From NCBI GenBank assembly GCA_965112735.1, contig OZ218952.1, positions 1,426,001 to 1,490,000 of the forward strand: a DNA stretch of 64,000 nt. The letters are read 5' to 3'. The notes below the pieces were generated by a model. That model did not search any database. It was not told the DNA's origin and saw only the letters and a program-made list of their open reading frames with translations. The first letter of the stretch is position 1. The number at the start of each line of letters is the position of its first letter. A program made the position numbers and the translations under genes. This DNA comes from Phaeosaccion multiseriatum (taxonomy: Eukaryota > Ochrophyta, other classes). Below, piece after piece: positions 60,675 through 64,000 of this stretch.

Positions 60675-63600
60675 TGTGTGTGTGTGTGAGAGAGAGAGAG
60701 AGGGAGAGAGAGAGAGAGAGCGCGCGCCTGTCGATGGCGAAACTGATGAAATGGGACTTGGTCATGTCCCGCCCCCCTTTGCCGCGGCTGTCTGGAATGA
60801 GACGAGCTCACCTCAAAAGTCTCCCTCCCTCCCTTCCCTGTCCCTCCTTCTCGCACCCACACCCTCTCACCCATCCGCCCACCCATCTATCCACCCACTC
60901 ACCGTCCCCTGCCATCCCCTGCCATCCCCTGCCATCCCCTGCGCCATCCCCTGCCATCCTCTCCCTTTGCACCTGGTTAGGCTGCGTCTCGCCTGGCCCA
61001 AAGCCTCCTTCTGCAGCAAGGTGTAACGCTCGTGCAACATGTTAAGCCCAAGCTCATGCACAGAATCGCAAGGCTCGTGGGTGGGGAGGTGAGAGGAGGG
61101 AGGGGGGCAAGGGAGGGAGGGGGGGGGGGAGAGGGCATACGCTTCCCTCGATTCTATTTTGCGTGTACAGAAAGAGCTTTCGCCATTAGCCCTTCTCTTT
61201 TGTGTCTTGCGCCTTGCCCCCGCCTCTGTCCATCCTAGACATTCGCCCAGTCGTCGCCAAGTGGCACCTTCCATCCACCCACTGTCCATTTCGTCTGACT
61301 CTTTCATCGGACTATTCACCTTCATCTCTGTCTCTTCTGTGTGTCTCTCTCCACCCTTTCTCCGCCTCTCTTTTGTCTCCTCTGTCTGCCTCTCTCCATC
61401 TCTTTCCCCCCTTCTGTCACTCCAATGAAGGTCCTGCCATCTGTGGACCACATGACCGGAGAACCAATGGGCAGGGACCGCCTGAGGGCTCTGGGCAGAT
61501 GCGCCTCTTTCTACACGCAGAGCTTCGCCACCTTGGGACTCGAGGTAAGTCAACACCCAAGTCCACCATATGTCATGGAACGCGCACCATAAGTCAACTG
61601 TGTGACGCAGTGCCTTCCTCACCCCCCATCTTTTGAAGATGGCACCTTTCAATCGTCTTGACTACCTCCTCCTCCTCCTCCTGCTCCTCCTCCTGCTCCT
61701 CCTCCACTACCCCCTCCGCCTCCCCTTCTGCCTCCTTCTGCCTCCCTCCCTCCCTCCCTCTCTCTGCAGGAGGAGACGTTAGCGGCGCACCGCCGGGGAG
61801 AAGGCTTGTCGGAGGAGCTGACGGACCAAAGCACGGCCTGGCTGGGCACGGAATGGGTGCCCAAGGCCTATCGCAGGTGTGCACCCTACCTTACGTACCG
61901 TACCTTATCTTACCTTACGGAGATTTCGTAACCTTTCTCTTGCTTCACCCTACCCCACCCCCCTGCCTGACTAGCGTGCTGTGTGTGTTGGTCTGTTGGT
62001 TGTTTGAAATAAGTGGGAGGCTCTTGTGCGGTGCTGCCAGCTGTGATTATGATGGTGGTGTCCCCAGGAGCGCTGCGTGCCTCTCATGTCTGTCTTTCCC
62101 TTCCGCGTCCGCCTCTTTGCCTGCCTCTCTGCCTGCCTCTCTCTCTCTCTCTCTCTGTCTGTCCCTCTGTCTTGTCGTACCCTTCATCCTTGTGCGTGTG
62201 GGCCATCCCGTGTGGTGCCACCCATTGCCATCTATTGCCATCCTTGGGCCATCGACCGGTATGCTACTGAAAGGGTGCGGGCCCATGGCATGAGTACGTA
62301 CGCCTACATGGAGGGCTGTCCCAAGAACAGAGGCTGCACGCTGGTGCTCAGAGGCCCCGAGGGGGGAAGTAGCACCCAGGGGGGGGGCAGCACCCACGGG
62401 GGCAGCCTGACCGAGCTCAAGGCGGTGAAGCGGGTGGTGAAGCTGGCCTGCAACCTAGCCTACAGTCTGCGCCTCGAAGTTGCTTACCTCAACGACCGCT
62501 TCGCAAGGCTGCCCTTGCCTGCGCTCCTCAACAAGCCGGGCTCGGCGACGACAGTGGCGGAGGGGGGCGCGTCAGGGGGTGGCGATCATGGAGCAGGTAG
62601 TGCAGCAGTTGGTGATACAGCAGCGGGAATGGCAGTCAAGGGCGATGGTGATGGTTGGATGGCAGCCAATGGTGTGGATCTGGACGGCTTCCCACCCGTC
62701 CGCTCGGGCTCTCTCTGCGTGGACTTTGGGTCCCGAGACAGAGCAGAGCAAAAGGCGCACGCGAACAGGCAAGCGGAGGTTGCGCAAGCCGCCAAGATGT
62801 TAGGTAAGTGAGCTAACCTACCTATGTACGTACCTACCTACCTGTCTACCTGTCTACCAATCTACCAACCAACGTACCCCCTGCTACTCTTCTTGCTCCC
62901 ACTCCCCCTCCTCCTCCTGCTCCTTCTCCTCCATCCAACAACACCAACATCGAAACAACAAAACAACAGCAGCCCAGCAGCAAGCCCTAAACCGAACCCA
63001 CCCATCCCTTCCCCCCCCACCCCCCCCCCCACCTGACACCAGGCACTGCTGACTCGCACCTCATGTACAACTCGCTCCTAATCACTTCCCTTTGGATGAG
63101 CGGCCAGACGCAGTGCTGCCCTGCTGAAGTCAAGGGCATCCGCTTCTATGCCAAGCAGGACGTCAGTCTAGGGCAGTTCCTCTTGGACAGGTGGGTGGGT
63201 GGGTGGAGAGGGTCAGGGTGGGTTGGTGGGGAGGGTCAGAGGCGCGGGGAGGGAGGGAAGGAGGGAGGCTGGGAGGGAGGGGAGGAGAGGGAGGGTGGCT
63301 CTTGATAAAGTTTCTCTCTTCTTCCCTCTCTTCTCTTTCCTCTCCTCCTCTTCTTCTCTCTCTTCTCTCTCTCCTCTCTCCTTCTCCCCCACCCCCTCTC
63401 TATCTCTCCATCCTCCCCCTCTCCATCTCTCCATCTCTCCTTCTCTCTCTCCCACGCCCCCCCTCTCCTACATTTCTCTCTCTACTCTTGTTTCGCAGCT
63501 GCTTCAACACGTCGCTCAAGTGTCAAAATGTGAATTGCAAGCGGAGCGTCCGAGACCACGTGCTGTCCTTCATTCACAACGACGGTCGTGTGAACTTCAC

Positions 63601-64000
63601 TGTGGGGCGCCTCTCGGCCTCCATGAGCGAAATTGTTGCCCTGGCAAGGTCACAGGACGATGCTGCTGCTGCCGCGACTGTTGCGGCAGAGCTCGATGCA
63701 GGAGGAGGAGGAGGAGGAGGAGGAGGAGGAGAAGGAGAAGGAGCAGGAGGAGAAGGGGCAGCAGCAGCAGCAGGAGGAGGAGGAGGAGGAGGAAGCATGG
63801 CGAGTCCAGTACCAGTGTCACCGGGAGGATCTACGACAAGCTCTGTCCCCGCCGGGGCTTCTTTCCCTCCGGCGTCTGTGGACGGATCTGTAGACGCCCC
63901 TCCCATGCATGGACAGGTGTGTGTAGATGGCAGTGGATGGGAGAGTGAGTGATCCTGCCTCTTTGCCTCTCTGTCTGTCTTTTTGCCTTTTGACCCTCTG
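55845..64000 (+). CDS. FAB1: Fab1/PIKfyve 1-phosphatidylinositol-3-phosphate 5-kinase (partial: first 1200 aa; kinase domain off right edge)
   Basis: Endosomal lipid kinase making PI(3,5)P2. Exons: 55845-56084, 56241-56663, 56971-57094, 57294-57393, 57564-57824, 58048-58458, 58695-58824, 58992-59150, 59745-59848, 60036-60089, 60295-60399, 60544-60607, 60981-61088, 61431-61544, 61770-61876, 62274-62803, 63043-63190, 63499-63916; phases match and sum to 1,200 codons. FYVE zinc finger from W214 (CYEC 223-226, [10 protein letters not shown] 234-243, distal Cys pair 278/281), binding PI3P. Long Gly/Ser linkers follow. Cpn60/TCP1-like (CCT) domain in exons 9-16: [16 protein letters not shown] (from 652), [46 protein letters not shown]. 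Then the family's Cys/His-containing segment ([24 protein letters not shown]). Exon 15 adds about 36 residues absent from the typical domain. SIS-1 encodes AVGDTA in exon 16. Confidence 0.9.
58553..58677. repeat. CCCT microsatellite, Fab1 intron 6
   Basis: About 30 CCCT units ending near the exon 7 acceptor (58694). Confidence 0.97.
59151..59395. repeat. 10-bp minisatellite starting at Fab1 exon 8 donor
   Basis: Unit CATGTGTGGG, about 22 copies; the intron opens GTGGGCATG, so the donor is itself the first partial unit. Confidence 0.96.
59480..59744. repeat. CTGACACC-type degenerate minisatellite before Fab1 exon 9
   Basis: Recurrent CCTCTGTCCTGACACC units of about 16-20 bp; the last one (CTGACACCAG) forms the exon 9 acceptor. 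Confidence 0.85.
60521..60543 (-). repeat. SIS-1 copy forming the Fab1 exon 12 acceptor
   Basis: TGTATCACCAACTGCTGCAG at 60524-60543, directly followed by exon 12 (GTATACGCAG). Same 20-mer as the ATM exon 36 acceptor. Confidence 0.85.
60608..60722. repeat. TG then GA dinucleotide array starting at Fab1 exon 12 donor
   Basis: The donor GTGTGTGTG is the first part of an approximately 80-bp TG array followed by GA. Confidence 0.97.
62600..62626 (+). repeat. SIS-1 copy inside Fab1 exon 16
   Basis: GCAGCAGTTGGTGATACAGC encodes AAVGDTAA (VGDT about residues 947-950), inside a Gly/Ala-rich insert. Confidence 0.85.
63924..63942 (+). repeat. SIS-2 copy just after Fab1 exon 18 donor
   Basis: GATGGCAGTGGATGGG 9 bp into the intron that starts at 63917. 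Confidence 0.75.

Noticed and set aside
60905-60962. CCCTGCCATCC tandem as further SIS-2 copies
   Set aside because: It lacks the CCACTG core of SIS-2 and forms its own short 11-bp tandem; similarity may be coincidental.

Overview
This is nuclear DNA of a photosynthetic eukaryote, most likely an alga with a red-derived secondary plastid (an ochrophyte/stramenopile, or possibly a haptophyte). The evidence: genes are split by GT-AG introns with closely phase-matched exons; the splicing factor, ATM and Fab1 genes are eukaryotic; and two nuclear genes encode plastid proteins (PGRL1-like and DUF2854) whose N-termini look like a signal peptide followed by a cleavage-site Phe, as in bipartite presequences of secondary plastids. 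The species cannot be named from the window. The DNA is GC-rich and unusually full of microsatellites, nearly all of them in introns or gene-flanking DNA. I see no transposon, rRNA, tRNA or CRISPR array.

Layout. 1-25330 (-) is the 5' two-thirds or more of a giant ATM/Tel1 kinase gene. I can follow 42 consecutive phase-compatible exons (about 3,689 codons) from the N-terminal TAN-like motif into the FAT domain; the kinase domain lies beyond the left edge. 26330-27655 (-) is an intronless gene of unknown function. 27998-34670 (+) is a PH-domain/PP2C phosphatase fusion in 8 exons. 35397-37335 (-) is an FAD amine oxidase in 3 exons. 37662-38360 (+) is an ankyrin-repeat protein. 39121-40080 (-) is a plastid DUF2854 protein. 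40283-43818 (+) is a Rubisco-LSMT-like SET methyltransferase in 7 exons. 44661-49983 (-) is the splicing factor CWC22 in 12 exons. 50467-54579 (+) is PGRL1-like, for cyclic electron flow around photosystem I, in 12 exons. 55845 to beyond the right edge (+) is a Fab1/PIKfyve lipid kinase: 18 exons and exactly 1,200 codons are visible, and the kinase domain is off the window. Four neighbouring pairs are divergent with only about 200-480 bp between start codons, so shared promoters are likely. The genes otherwise serve unrelated roles (DNA damage, splicing, phosphoinositides, plastid).

The most unusual feature is a pair of short interspersed sequences. SIS-1 (core TTGGTGATA inside CAG triplets; reverse TGTATCACCAACTGCTGCAG) recurs about 20 times in four genes. 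In introns it mostly lies in one orientation just upstream of 3' splice sites, and twice an identical 20-mer is itself the acceptor. It also occurs inside exons, in frames that stay open (VGDT, QQLVIQ, VSPT). SIS-2 (ATGGCAGTGGATGGG) behaves similarly. In addition, many microsatellites begin exactly at splice donors as continuations of the donor sequence. Exon coordinates were derived by hand from splice consensus, phase continuity and family similarity.
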